Origin: Owenia fusiformis
Taxonomy: Eukaryota > Annelida > Polychaeta > Sabellida > Oweniidae
Length of the DNA: 64,000 nucleotides
Assembly (NCBI GenBank): GCA_903813345.2
Contig: CAIIXF020000007.1
Span: 18,773,564 to 18,837,563, forward strand
Reading direction: 5' to 3'
The notes under the pieces were generated by a model. The model did not search any database. It saw only the letters and a list, made by a program, of their open reading frames with translations, and was not told where the DNA came from. Within the stretch, counting starts at the first letter, position 1, and the number at the start of each line of letters is the position of its first letter. Made by a program: the position numbers and the translations under genes. Shown here piece after piece: positions 23,138 to 35,640 of the stretch.

Positions 23138-26125
23138 CACTCTGATAATTCACAATAACCACTAGATCTAGAGTCCTAACTTTTTGCTCTAAATAATTTT
23201 TTCTGAAACAACTCATCAAATAAAGAAAATGTCTGTCTTGTAACTCTTGTTTGACACTAAAATGTACAGTATTTCCAAACCAACACTAATTCAAAATTGT
23301 TCTAATTAAAATTCTTCCCATTCACACAAGGTATTTTTCCTTCTTTATACATGTACATATCTAAAACATTCATGACCTCTCTCGAGTTCTGCTGTTCCAT
23401 CTCTTATGTTCGCTTTTCTCTCAGGAACATACTTAAGCTGCTTGGAATTTCCCTTATGTTGCATGAATTTCAACCATAAATATGCCAGTTCTAATAAAAG
23501 GGCCTTTTTCATTCCATACTGAGTCTTTAAGCAATTAATTAGGCCCAATTGGTCATGTCAGGGGCCGATCTTTTTAAAACGTCTTTGAATATTTTTAATA
23601 TGAGGCCGAAAAAGGTTCCCCAGATAGATCTGCAAGTGCATGTAAGCAATAAAAATATAAAAAATTAAGTTCTAAGCTCTCAAATCAGAAGTTGTTTTTC
23701 AAACTAGCAATCAAGAATTCCGTAATATGAACTCAGAATTATTGTTTTTTATTTTGTAATATGAAATCTATTCAAAGTAAAAGTAAGAACTAGATGCAAA
23801 TTATGAAGTCAAGTTGCTGTATAGAGATTATATACTGGTTTAATGGTTTATTTGATATGGGTGAAGGTACTTTATACATGAGGGTATATCAATAAAATCT
23901 CATAAAATATCACTATAATGCAGTACATAGATTACAGGATTACTCCTAGGATTGTTTATATTATAGCATATCTGCATCATGTGTGTTATAGACTATTAGG
24001 CACTGACTATTACACCTTCATTTGCACAGAACTTTCTGGTCGCTGAATGCAGTGAACCATATTTTCAAGTGTAAGATTGTGAAGACATACCCTGAGTGCA
24101 GTCTAGTTATAAACAACCCTCTGCCTAGTATAGACTATATTACAGTTTAGCAGCCCTGCCCCAAAGATTGGTGCCTGTAACAGCCTGGTGTACATGGATC
24201 TCAAAAATAACACTGGCTGTTATTGTACAGATAACACAATAATTGTTGGATAAACAGAAATATGTCACTAGTTTAGAACACGCCTCCTTTGAAAATGTTA
24301 CCTCAGATGTTTGAGTTTTGCACTGGAGAAAATAATTGAGTTGTGAAGCATTTGCTTTACACATTTTACAAAAAAAGGTGGTCAATAATTTTCAAGATCG
24401 ATCCTGAACCATTGCATGATTATTCTCAAAAGCCGGATATTTTCTTCCAGCCCTATTGGAGCCCAAGAGCAAGAACGCGAAGATCATGTAATACAAAAGC
24501 ATGGCTATTTAGACAATAGAGATCTAATAGATTATCAATGAGGGTGTCTAAGGCTATAATTGATCTAAGGCACCAAGAGACCCTTTGAAGCTAATATCTC
24601 TCTTTCTATTCATCAAGTAATAGGATATAATATAAAGGTACATGAATTAATCAATATAACTTTCCTCTGTCTTTGAAAAGATTATTGTCCTCTTGCAGTT
24701 GAAATTATTACAATGTTTGATGTTGTTCTCAATAACCACCTTGTGATTCAGAACTGATGTACAGATTCAATTGCCCTCTACAACCTGCAAGGACCAGAAT
24801 AATTCTTTGATCTTGCCTATATCCAATCAGAATATGTAATCAGAAAATTATGCCACTTCTTCCGCATGTAAGTAGCTGACTAGCTGATAAGTGACATTAT
24901 TTTTTTATATTCAAACTCCATGAAAAAATCCATGAAAGGTCAGTTGAGATCCTTAAGATTATTTGACTATTTTGGTTACCTTACACACCGAAATCTAATA
25001 TCAGATATAAGACCAATGCCATACCAAATGTCTAAATATAGGACAAATGCCATACAAAATGTCCAAAGTAGAAAAGAGCTAATATTCAAATTGAAGAAGG
25101 TCCTGAGAAGGAAGATATATGAGGAAAACGTTCCAAAACAATCTCAAATTAAGGGTATGTAACTACTAGACCAATACCATATCACAAGTGTGAAGTAACA
25201 TATTTTCTATGACCATTCTGCAAATCATAAAGTGGAAAACTCTGACCATTGCCATTCTGCAAATCATAAATTTTGAGGGCATTCTCATACCAGATCCTAA
25301 AATCTGGATCCATTGCCATGCCAAATGTCAAAAAAAGGTACCCCATGTGCGTCGGGGATCCCCGTCAAGGTTTCCATACTAGTGAACCCCTGGGAGTTGG
25401 CCCATGCTTGTGAAACAAGCACGAAATCACCTATCAAAAGTAAATCATATTCATCACATTTTTCCAGGAATTTTTACCATTCCACGTTTGAACAAATATA
25501 TCAACACAAGGATAATCAATATTTAAATGTTCCGTCTTTGTTCATCTACAGACATAACACATATACAAATATAAGGCAATTGTGACATGGATGAACTTAG
25601 CCTTGACAAAGTCTGTGCCTTTTTTATTTTTTCACCTTTACTTCACTGCCTTGTACCAAGCGCATTGGCACATGCATTAATGACAGTTTTGTTATTGTCG
25701 GTCAATTTGATCAATCGCACATATCCTAGGTTTCTGCATGAGAAAAATGCAAATTCTCACAGAAATTCTACAAGAAAAAGTCAAATTCTGCATGAAATCC
25801 CGAATTCAGCGATAAATTCTGCAAGCATTGGTTTCATCTGAACTATCATGAAAATTGCAGGAAAATCAAAGGATCCGTTACCAAATGTACCTGAAGGTGC
25901 CCCCAAAGGTTTCATTGAAAATAATATGGAAATAGTTACTTTTATCAATTATGAACACATCAAAAATGAAATTAGGTCATTTGGATTAAAACTAAGGTCA
26001 TTCAGTGCATTTAAGTTTGACTACGCAAATCATTCTAAATATCATTTTAGGGGTATGCTATTCTTCATCCATGATCATTTTAAGTATGTTGACAATTCCT
26101 CGATCGATATATCAGAACATCGTTA
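23138..26125. other. Intergenic, no recognisable gene
   Basis: AT-rich sequence with several chance ORFs of 80-92 codons on plus (24920-26126). Around 25010-25330 there are loose repeats of ACCAATGCCATACCAAATGT. No splice signals or protein motifs support coding. Confidence 0.55.
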
Positions 26126-26520
26126 AGGTAGAACACAAAGGGCAACATATTGAAAACACATATCATAAAAAAAACTAAAAACTTAATATATCTTTTGAAA
26201 AAAATGAACCTTAATAAATGTGTTCTCAACAATAGTACCATGATCACCTCAGTTGGTATACATTAGGCATTCAACCTAGAGGGTATATTAAAATATCACT
26301 AAGGTGGGACACAAAGGGCAACATACTTAAAACACAAATCATAAAATAACCCCTAAAAATAATATGATAAAATGAACCTTGTTCAATGTGTTCTGAACAA
26401 TAGTACCCTGATCACCCTTATTGTGTATACTGTAGTTTTAACCTAGGTATTCAACCTAGATATTATGTCAAAACATCATTAAAGATAAGGTAGAACACAA
26501 AGAGCAACAGTTGAAAATAC
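26126..26520. repeat. ~170-bp tandem duplication, about 2.3 copies
   Basis: AAGGTAGAACACAAAGGGCA (26126), AAGGTGGGACACAAAGGGCA (26300) and AAGGTAGAACACAAAGAGCA (26490) begin successive diverged units. These share AATAGTACCNTGATCACC and TATTCAACCTAGA. Confidence 0.75.
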
Positions 26521-28317
26521 AAAACCTAAATTCAAGCTAAATCTAGTTGCGACTTTCCATTGCATTATGTTTTCATTTGGCATTGTCAAAAATTAAAACA
26601 ATGTTAGATGACATAATGGTCTTAGTTTATTTCATATGAACACTTAACAATCAATATTCATTCAAACAAATGACTTGCCGAAACATATTTTTTCGATTAT
26701 CAGGCTCATTGCTTACTTATCACATGTTCTAATAGTATACCCCATGAACAGATTTTTGAAAAACATATTTTAAGTTACCTGTGATTTAATTGCTTTATTG
26801 CAAATGACACATGTTTTCTTTGATCTTGTTATCATTGAAAATTGAATACATGTCTGTTTAGACGTTTGAACATGGTGCTCAGAATTATCTATGGGAACCC
26901 GGGTTGGATGTCTCTGTGGCGTGATACAGAGTCTGTTGGAAGGTTCAGTTCAGAATGTCTCTCCAAATAAGATTTTCTATTTTTGTAGAAGGTTCTATGT
27001 TGCACCTACCTTAAGCCATGTAAGCAATACATTCAAGGCAGAATGGATTCTTGACTATAATGGCAATTTCAATATGGCCTCCTTTTTGAAACTTAAATTT
27101 TTGCTATACTTTCATATTGTGTATCTTCCACACTTAGGACCCTCTCTTATTTCATGTTTGAATTATAAAATAGTGTCACTACTTAACAATAAAGGTAAAT
27201 TCAGAGGGGGTCTGGTTTGTGGAAGTACCTCAATCTGTCAATAAATGGAGAAGGTCATTCACTGTTTACAACAAAAACACAACAGGGTGTCTTTCAATAC
27301 AATAGGATTACTAACTATTTATGCATGAAAGGCACATCAAATGAAGCTTAGTAGATTAGGACACATTGTAGTTCTTTTATTGACAAGTGAAATTAAGTCT
27401 ATCTACAAAACTCAAGATTTTATTCAAGGTTCTGTGAAAATATGTCAAAATTACTCATTTGAAGAGTCAATATGACATGTGTTAAGAATCACTGTTAAAA
27501 ACACCTTTTTACCATATTTTCCACACTATTTTTGTGATTTGTTGAAAATATACCTAATAAAGATTCAAATTGCATAAAAATAATTCTGGAATTCCATTTT
27601 ACTCTTTTCAATAATTTTCTAAGTTCTTATGGGTACACTAATAGGTACGGATCCTTTTGTGACATAATAGATATAGTGCAAAAGGCAAAATCCTCACAAC
27701 ACTAGTTTCTGATGACAGTTGACTGTCTATAAAGGTGTAAAGATGAGTGACAAATATAAGATGAGATTAGGCGGTTGACTGGAAAATCAAGTTTTTCGCA
27801 AAATTCTGTGCAAAAAATCAAATTCTGCAAGTGTTAGCTCATTATTCATGCTCAGTCGAAACACTTTTCGAAACCTGAACAAATCTTGCACAATTCAAAG
27901 TAAAAATATGGATATAAATCAGAGTATGATAGATGTGAGAGCATCAATTGGCAGGGTTCTCACTAGGCTTTTAGACTCCGGAGATTCTCCGGATTCTAAT
28001 GTCTTAAAACCCTCTTGCTCCAGAGTCTAATAGGTTTTCCAGAGTCTTAAGTATTATTTCCAGAGTCTAATTTTACATTTTTGTCACATCATTTGCAGTA
28101 AAACTCTTGAGAGAATACATAAAACTGGATGCAAACAAGAAATAGGAAGTCAGAAACCTTTTAGAAATAAATATTAGGATTAAAATAGCAAGATAATCTT
28201 AAGAAGTATGTTGAAAAGTATACTAATAGGATATCTCTGATCTCACATGGGGGAGAAGTAGTCGCGAAAGCACTATAAAAGTAGTCACAATACCACTAAA
28301 AATCCGGGGTCTAAATA

Positions 28318-29261
28318 TGGGGTGGGCCAAAAAAAACAATACCCAACTTCAAATCAGGATAAAAATAGTTACATTCAATATGGTACATTGACTTACATAT
28401 CATTTTAAAGGTTATACAATTTCAAACAATTTGGTATATAACACTATATCATGAAATCAATAGTAAAGTTTTATTATACTTATTTGGGAGGCCGGGTTTT
28501 ACACTTTGTTTATTTAAAGAATTTTAACAATTGCTCAATATACCCCCACCCCCTCGCCTCTGCATCAACAATAAGCTTCAAGTGGTAGCGCAATCTATCA
28601 ATAGCCTTATTGAGAGATTTCTGTTACAATTCATTTCAGCACTTTAGGATTCTGTTTCAGCTCATCAATGCTGTTTATTGGATGCTTTTGATTGTACCAT
28701 TTCCTCGAGATGGCTCCATGTATGGTAATCAAACACATTAGCATCGGGGCTGTTGGGTGGCCAAGCATCGAGATCAATCAAATTGACACCTTGTTTGCAA
28801 AGAAATGCCAATGTCTCCTTTGATCTATAGTACGAGGCAATGTCTTGTTGGAAAATAAAATCCTTGTCACATATCCATTTAATGTCTTTTAACAGACCCC
28901 TTATTGAGTACTTATTGATAATAAACAACACTGAAATTCATAAACAATAAGTTTAGTCACACAATGTGCAAATATACAAGCATGTATTCACCTAACTGAA
29001 TGATATTCTATAAATAAAAAATTAACATTATTCCGCAGATTTACTATTTTCTCCCTAAAATCTAGATACCTTAAATACCGACCCGGCCTCCCAAATAAGC
29101 ATAATAAAACTTTAATATTGATTTCATGACATATTGTTATATACCAATTTGTTCGAAAATGATTTACCTTTAAAATGATATATAAATCAATGTATCATAC
29201 TGAACATAGCTATTTTCATTCTGATTTAAAGTTGGGTATTGGTTTTTTTTGGCCCACCCTG
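28318..29261 (-). mobile_element. Tc1/mariner-like element with ~180-bp TIRs, TA target
   Basis: TIRs 28318-28498 and 29081-29261. The right end read inward is CAGGGTGGGCCAAAAAAAAC; the left is TGGGGTGGGCCAAAAAAAAC. TA flanks both ends (28316-28317, 29262-29263). The arms stay alignable as far as GGGAGGCCGGGT. Between them is a decayed transposase fragment on the minus strand. The element is only 944 bp, so it is internally deleted and not autonomous. Confidence 0.88.
28665..28931 (-). pseudogene. Mariner-type transposase fragment (catalytic core)
   Basis: An 88-codon ORF in the mariner-like element. FIFQQD contains the second catalytic aspartate of the DDE/D superfamily. DAWPPNSPDANVFDYHTW contains the third (SPD), followed by the typical DY..W segment. 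About 32 residues separate the two aspartates, near the 34-residue spacing of classical mariners. The first aspartate region and the DNA-binding helix-turn-helix are missing, so this is a remnant that cannot encode an active enzyme. The ATG is chance. Confidence 0.8.
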
Positions 29262-29386
29262 TATTTCCTGGTGAGAACCCTGATTGGATATACGGAGCTG
29301 CAAGGATTTCAACAAGAAACTTGAAAAAGATAGTATGTTGGGAGTATATAGATTTGTTATTGTTTACAACTACTGATATAGTCCTG

Positions 29387-29396
29387 GCGCATGCGC
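29387..29396. promoter_or_regulatory. NRF1-like palindrome GCGCATGCGC
   Basis: GGCGCATGCGCAA matches the NRF1 core (YGCGCAYGCGCR). It is one of only two such sites I saw in this AT-rich window. No exon is visible next to it. Confidence 0.35.
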
Positions 29397-30461
29397 AATA
29401 GTCGATTCATAATATCAGCAAAGATGAATTAGATAAAACAAGGGGGTATAATTGAAAATCAAGATAAGTAAAGGAAAATACTGAGTTAGGCAAGGCTAAC
29501 ATAACTAAAATTGCTTATTAACACATCTAGGCTCTATGTGACATGGTTCCTTTTACATATACAAATAGTACAACTCATAATCCATTTTATCATAGTAGTT
29601 AACCACCCACTTACATTTCCAATGTACTTTACCAGTAACAAGACTACTTCAATAAGGTAAATGGAAAAGAATTAAATAATTTTAGTATTTCTGGCATATT
29701 GAACTCTTGAATTATTTCTCTTTCAGCGGAAATATATTCTTAAGTGTATTTTTAGCTGAATATTGAGGATATTAGAAAACATAAAGCTTCATTATCTCGT
29801 CGCTCACAAAAAATATAATAACTAAACATAGAATTTAATTGTTCGAGCCTTCCTCGACTAATAAAGATAGAATGCTAAAGTTTATTGACTATACCTATAT
29901 GGAGCCAGGTTATAGCGGCAATTGTTGCAATAAAACAGCACAACTCCATTAGTATGTGTCAAAATTGGAAGAAATTATGTGATGGGTAAAAGTGTTTTCA
30001 AATTTATGGCAAGCAATATAGCAGTGAAATGATCCCAGTTGCATCTTCATACATCAGATTCGGGAAATGGCATCTTCCTTTATGAGAAAATGGGATGGAT
30101 TAGAACTGTTTTGACATCTATGACTCTTTTCAAAGGTATTTTATTACTATGACAAATTAGATTCTCAACAAGTAGTATCAATGCAACAAACCCTGCTTAT
30201 ATTGGATCATAGACATGATACATATCATACCTCCTTTCCAGATCACATTGATAGAGGCTCTAAATTTTAATCTATTTTACGTAAATATCCAGAATATAAG
30301 GGTAGAATCTGAGAAAGCAAGCAAGGTTTCTAAGATTTATCTCTATTTCAGTCTTGCAAGTCTATATCATTATCATACCTTGTGATGCTCAGTTGACTTA
30401 TAAAGCAAAAATGTGTTAAAACCATCATATATATAACCACGGTAATGATAGTAAAGATTCA

Positions 30462-30658
30462 CGTCCGTAGCCAGGGGGGTTCGCAGGGTTCGGGCGAACC
30501 ACACCCTGGCCAAAAATTCTTTCAAAATCATGCAGTTTTTCACCATTTTGAGCACTTCTCAAGTGATTTTATATTTGGGCCTAAATTGTCAAATGTGAAC
30601 CCCCTGGAAATTTTTGAAAACTGAACCCCCCCTTTGGCAAATCCTGGTTACGAGCCTG
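30462..30658. mobile_element. Small MITE, GTAGCCAG termini (copy 2, opposite orientation)
   Basis: Starts CGTCCGTAGCCAGGGGGGTT and ends TCCTGGTTACGAGCC. The interior shares TTCGGGCGAAC, ATTCTTTCAAAATCATGCA and TTTTTCACCATTTTGA with the inverted copy at 19084-19279. Confidence 0.7.
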
Positions 30659-31149
30659 AGATTATTTATGTCAAATATCGGAGACACGGAGCATTATTGA
30701 TAAATCAATGACTTTCATCATGGGCTTTCTCTTGAAAGCTTCGATTTCCAGCATGCAAGCAAAAACTCCAACTTTTTATACATATACTTTTTATCCTTTT
30801 TTCGCTTCATGAGAAGCACGCTACACGTGTTCAACAGACTTTTGGTTTTATTTTTATATTTCCTCTTATAAATTATTGAATATGCCCTAGGCTACATGTT
30901 ACTCGTATTAGATCTAGCCTCGTCTAAAGTGGGGGACAAAAATAAATCTCAACCCTCAAAAGTTGTCACAATGAGCTAAATTCTAATTTTCATGTCTCAA
31001 ACTCTCCCAAGTGGTAGAAAAATAATTCCCATCCACTTTAAGTAGCACAATAAATGAATCCAAAGCCTCATACCTGCAAATGATGGATAAATCCCTACCA
31101 AATCGGACTAATGTTTTCATGAATCGCCATGTTTGTGATCCAAGGAGGA

Positions 31150-31260
31150 TTGACTCCCAGAATGCAACATCAAGTAACCTTATTTATTCGTGACGTATTT
31201 CAAAACGGCGGAATGGCATTTTGAAAGCTGACACGTGTCATGTTGCATTCTGGGAGCCAA
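31150..31260. promoter_or_regulatory. Candidate promoter/boundary: inverted ZNF143-like motifs with CRE and CACGTG
   Basis: TTGACTCCCAGAATGCAACA + T at 31150-31170 is inverted at 31240-31260 with one mismatch. CCCAGAATGCAA matches the core of the vertebrate ZNF143/STAF motif (TTCCCAGAATGC). Between the arms are TGACGTA (31191, CRE-like), AAAACGGCGGAATGG and CACGTG (31232). The block lies between the two divergent genes. Promoter function is inference; the inverted arms could equally be transposon ends. Confidence 0.4.
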
Positions 31261-32083
31261 CCCACATTGCGGCGTAATCTGGCTCCAAAATCACCTCAAC
31301 ATTTGAAGAGTCGGCATTAACATGTGAATTCCACATCAAATTTTTAAGTTCTTATTTGTCATTATGGACACAAATTCCACTATATCTGGACTTACTATGA
31401 CGGAGAAAATAGAGCACTGAATACACTGAGGTAAGAATTTATTACATATGCGACAACATGTAATTTCCATAGGTTTTGTAATTCTTTATGCCCCCCACTG
31501 TACATAGACTTTATGAGTTCTCGATTTTTTTCAACCATATTTTTGAGCAACCATTTGTGACATCAAATTCATTATATATCCCATACAACAGTAAAACCAT
31601 TTTCTTTACCTGGAGTTCAGTTTGGAATATATATGACGTCTTCCTGTGTTTGGTTTGTGGTTTCCTTATCGAGATTTTATACAATGTGTCAGCCATTCAG
31701 TGGGCTTTGTTGTCTGATATTCATATTGGAATCAATATATGTCGAGATACAATAACGCAATACTTTCTTGTAATTGCAACTCATTTGTTATTATGTTTAG
31801 ATAAGGAATGCATTTGTGAGATTATTTGGTTGAAATGTAACTTACAAACCTCTTCATTTGATCATTGTTTACAAAAAATAAGGTCACTTCGACCTAGATG
31901 TCTGGAATCTCGATTGCCTATAAATAGTGCTTCAATCCCTTTATAGAGGCACATATATGATCATCAGATATCGAACTTTTGATTTGATGTTCACATTTAG
32001 CATAGATATGACAGTAAGGATGCCAATATTAGATAAAAATAAGAGCAGAAATTATTTTACCTTTTTTCAGGATCCATGATGAA

Positions 32084-32100
32084 CAATTGCATTCTGGGTA
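32084..32100. promoter_or_regulatory. Third ZNF143-like core (inverse orientation)
   Basis: CAATTGCATTCTGGGTA is the reverse complement of TACCCAGAATGCAATTG, sharing CCCAGAATGCAA with the pair at 31150-31260. Confidence 0.35.
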
Positions 32101-32558
32101 CCTCGCCTGCCATCTATATACGTAAGCCACTGCGCGTTATTTTGTCTAAATTTCATAAATAGATGTCGCACTAACAGTTCAACTACATAACATTTTCATT
32201 ACCAGATTCTAATCAATTCTGTTTTATGCCACATTTTTTGGGCTCACAAAAAGGGGGGCAGGACCCATGCCATGATCCCATGATTCTATCGTCTCCTGAA
32301 CAATTTGTTCGCAAATGTTTGTGATAAAAATGTCATGGAACTTCTGGCTATGACTTGTACAATAAGGGTAAGGATTACTCAGGAAAAATTGTTTCAGTAA
32401 CTAGTTTCAAGTAAAGTTACTGCAGTACCAGTGCATAGTAGTCAGTAGTCAGCTTTGCCAGCTGAATATTATAATTGTTCTGTTTTCAAATTGCTATAGT
32501 GGGATAAATTCAGATTCTTTTCTTCACCCTTGACCAGAGGCATATATTATTGTACGTC

Positions 32559-32690
32559 TCCGGTGGCGGATCTGGGAACCATCAAGGGGGGTCCAAAAAT
32601 AGTTTTGAAAATTTGAGGCCCATTTTCTCAAAATTTGACCTAAAATTAAAATAAGGGGCCGCCCCACCCCCCCAGATCCGCCAGGGGTCT
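32559..32690. mobile_element. Short MITE with TGGCGGATCTGGG termini
   Basis: CCGGTGGCGGATCTGGG at the left is inverted as CCCAGATCCGCCAGGGG at the right, about 130 bp in all, with G- or C-runs just inside. Short GTGGCGGATC-ended elements are common in invertebrate genomes (general knowledge). Confidence 0.65.
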
Positions 32691-32917
32691 CTACCTATTG
32701 TAGACCTAAGATGTGCCGCTTATAGTGAATCTCTTTTTACTGCTTTTCTTTTGTCATGGACCTTTTCGTCTATAGATACAGTTTGGAACATAAATAACTG
32801 ACACGTGGATTTGCTGAAGTGAGGATTTCCCATGTAAAAATAAGAGATACCCAGAGAATTTTCGAGAGGCCATAATGGATGAGATTATACAAAAATATAC
32901 AACTTTTAGGGGATATG

Positions 32918-33075
32918 CAGTGGCGTAGCCAGGATTTGGTGACCAGGGGTTCATTTTTTTATATTATCCACAAATCTCCACCTTCATTGGGGTATTTTTG
33001 TAATTTTCTTACATACAATTTACACCCCTCCCAAAAGTGTGTCAACCGTAAACTCCCCCTTGGAGTGTTTAAGCC
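32918..33075. mobile_element. Possible MITE end, CAGTGGCGTAGCCAGGA
   Basis: CAGTGGCGTAGCCAGGATTT at 32918 is a terminus common to short GTAGCCAGG-type elements. The interior has CCAGGGGTTCA and ACCCCTCCCAAAAGTG. No matching right terminus could be fixed. Confidence 0.35.
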
Positions 33076-33079
33076 TCCT

Positions 33080-34890
33080 TATGTTTGAATTATTATTCGT
33101 ATAATATGTACAGTGTAAAGGAAAAAACTGTTTTAGTGCTGGAAAAAATAAATTGACATCATGTCCGATACCTCCATTTTGTTTTGGCAAGATACAATTG
33201 AATTTGAAAAAGTTAGACAATTTGATCTATGTTAAAATAATGGCGAATCTTTTACTCAATAGATATCCTGAAATCTGAAGGCAAGGTCATGATTTTAATA
33301 TTACATTTGTTTAATAAAATTCAAATCAAGGGTTAACATCATTCTGATACTCAGACCATCTCTGCTATGCACAAGAATAGAAGGAAACTGAGAGAAGGCT
33401 GTGATATCTCACGATGAGTTAACATATATTTAGCTAAGTTTAAGGGCAAATCTTAACACATCTTTAAGGAACATATGCCTCTTTTTAAAACGAGCTACTT
33501 TAGAGAGATAGACTTAAGAGTTCACACAAACTTTACATCTTGCTTCATCAAGCTTCGAACCCATCCTCACCTCGGGATAGAACGTACACTCAAGTCACGT
33601 ATTCCTTTCATTATAACGAATTTTATGTTACACGACTACATGTTTTTATTCCGCTATTTAATATACGCTCTACAATGAGTATTTGGTATCAAATTAAACG
33701 TCTCTTAATCTTGCAAAATATCATTTAGTTTTAATCTCAGGGTTATAAAAGCTGAACGCATTATCAATCGTCGAACATTCCAAACTATCATTTTTTGCCT
33801 TGTAACCGATCACCCTTGTGTTGATTGACAGTAACTTTTTTATATTCTGAAAAGTGTTTTGTTATAATAATTGACTATTTCATCACAAAGACTGCATCGT
33901 GTCGATTGTACGTTAGCTGGAATTAATTTATTTGCTAATTTACTATTGGAAAATCGACATTAAGTATGTGTAGCCCTCGAAGGCACCATCATCGACACCA
34001 TGCTTGAAATCAACGGTGTCGAGAAGCCTCTGCACTATTCATGATAATCCCCCATTTACTTCTTTGAAATATAAATTGTCATATTAACGGATGTAAAACA
34101 TTTTCACAATACATTTGAATATGACATATTTAGCTTGTTACGTATTTTTCGACGCAAAGTACTATTTTTCAAAATCATCATCGACTCTACAAGTACGTTG
34201 TCTTTGCACTCTGCTTTCAATCAAAATCAGGTTTCAATGTTAAGTAATGGTGATGACGGTTTGTCTCAATATATATTGATAATATAAAAATACGCTTTAT
34301 TGATGTTATTCTTTGACCACGTAAAGATTGAGATATTTAGGACCATCAACGACTCCACCACATACGACTCCAAAAAACTATCCACATATTAAGTAGGTCA
34401 CATGTATAATCGAACGCTATATATTTGTTGAATGAACCTACATTCGTTAAATGACTATATTGTTGTATGTGTACCATTTTACAGTGATACCGAGCTAAGG
34501 ATTTAGAGCATATTGTTCATTGTGATTACAACGCATAGTGATAAGTAAAATTGAATCTATTAAGCAGATCATGTTATTTACTTATGATGCATATTCTGTT
34601 TGTCTTGAAATGCTAAGGTAATGTGACACAAGAATTGGGATGATTGAGCAGTTCATAGTTTTATAAAATCACTGACAAATATAGATGCACATTCCCCGAT
34701 ATTTCTTAATTCATAAACGTTTCGTTCAGTGTACTAAGTACTAGACGAAATGTATTTCTTGCCATTATTGTAAAACAATAAATATTTCATTGGGATTATC
34801 AGTTTTGTGACATTTTATTAATGTGCATAACTTCCCACACTCTCATTAGTATATCTGTCTTACTTATCAGACCTTTCTGATGATATAAGA
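33080..34890. other. Intergenic; left flank of a possible large transposon remnant
   Basis: No gene. From about 33980 the words CACCATCATCGACACC (33984), ATCATCATCGACTC (34174) and ACCATCAACGACTCC (34343) recur. Related words appear to the right of the pseudogene, at 35704 and 36076. Confidence 0.45.
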
Positions 34891-34892
34891 AT

Positions 34893-35640
34893 ATGGCACT
34901 CACCAACGCCGAGAAGTGCCGTCGTTCCCTACAGACTAGGCTTACAGTACAGGGGGAGAAAGAAAAAGAAAGATACCAAAGGCTACTTAGAGCAAGAACG
35001 ATTGCGACAGCGAGCATCGTATACACCGAGAAATAACCTGTCTGCTGAAGCTCTTCAACAGATCAGAGAAAAGAACAACAAGGCATCCCGGGAATACAGG
35101 GCACGCATACGCCAAGTGTATAGAGAAACAATCAAAATACGCCAGACTGAAGGGAACGCTCAGAGTCTAAAAGTGAAACTGCCAGGACACAAATGAAAAT
35201 CCAAGAAATCCCAGAGCGCATTATTAAAACATTGAAGATAAGGCGACCGGACTTAAACCAGTACCAGGTACCTTTCGAATCAATGCTATGAGAGGGGTTT
35301 CCGATAATATTGTTTAAACGCGAGAATTATCGTGCTATTGTGACGCATGCAGAACAGATACGTCATCCTCACCCTGTGGTTGGCAAAGGAACAACCTTAT
35401 TACCGTTAGGAAGACCCAGCAGGCAGCTAAGGTGGTCACCGAGCAACCATTTTTAAAACCAAAACGGATCACACGACGAGCACACCCGACACCCAGTACG
35501 TCAAAAGCATCGACGCCCTCTGACGTTTCCACTCTTTCAACCACATTGAAGCGTCGGCCTTTAGTACCCCATCTACTATGATTCCGGGAAATGTTCTCGT
35601 GTAAAGGGGATACTCATTGGAGAAATATTCAAATGCTTTA
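34893..35640 (+). pseudogene. Decayed gene for a very basic coiled-coil-like protein (probably mobile-element derived)
   Basis: Reading begins MALTNAEKCRRSLQTRLTVQ at 34893, then shifts frame into a strongly basic stretch (RQRASYTPRNNLSAEALQQI...KASREYRARIRQVYRETIKI) up to about 35195. Coding-like fragments in changed frames follow (IIKTLKIRRPDLNQYQVPFE; then ENYRAIVTHAEQIRHPHPVV), ending near 35640. NAEKCRRYR..L-type N-termini followed by Arg/Lys/Glu-rich helices occur in poorly described repeat-encoded proteins of aquatic invertebrates (recollection, not checked). At least three frameshifts or stops show it is dead. CpG content and codon choice differ from the AT-rich surroundings. Function unknown. 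Confidence 0.55.

Larger units (their letters stand above)
27952..29282. mobile_element. CAGGG-ended DNA transposon remnant, host of a nested mariner
   Basis: Left end CAGGGTTCTCACTAGGCTTT at 27952 and right end CTGGTGAGAACCCTG finishing at 29282 are inverted, with ATTGG directly on both outer sides (27947-27951 and 29283-29287), a possible partial target duplication. Subterminal CCAGAGTCTAA words recur at 28020-28075. The mariner-like element 28318-29261 sits inside it, about 20 bp from the right end. Termini resemble hAT (CAGGG, A/T-rich interior), but an 8-bp duplication is not intact. Confidence 0.65.

Noticed and set aside
25848-26126. 92-codon plus-strand ORF starting MKIAGKSKDPLPNVPEGAPK
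   Set aside because: The start looks protein-like, but there is no homology I recognise. It runs into the 170-bp tandem repeat and has no splice signals of note.
31488-31946. 152-codon plus-strand ORF, longest non-repeat single ORF in the intergenic region
   Set aside because: Composition (many Phe, Ile, Cys, His) fits translated AT-rich DNA; no motif, no splice signals, no recognisable family.
33540-33600. TTCGAACCC stretch resembling a tRNA T-arm
   Set aside because: No acceptor stem, D-arm or anticodon arm can be folded around it.
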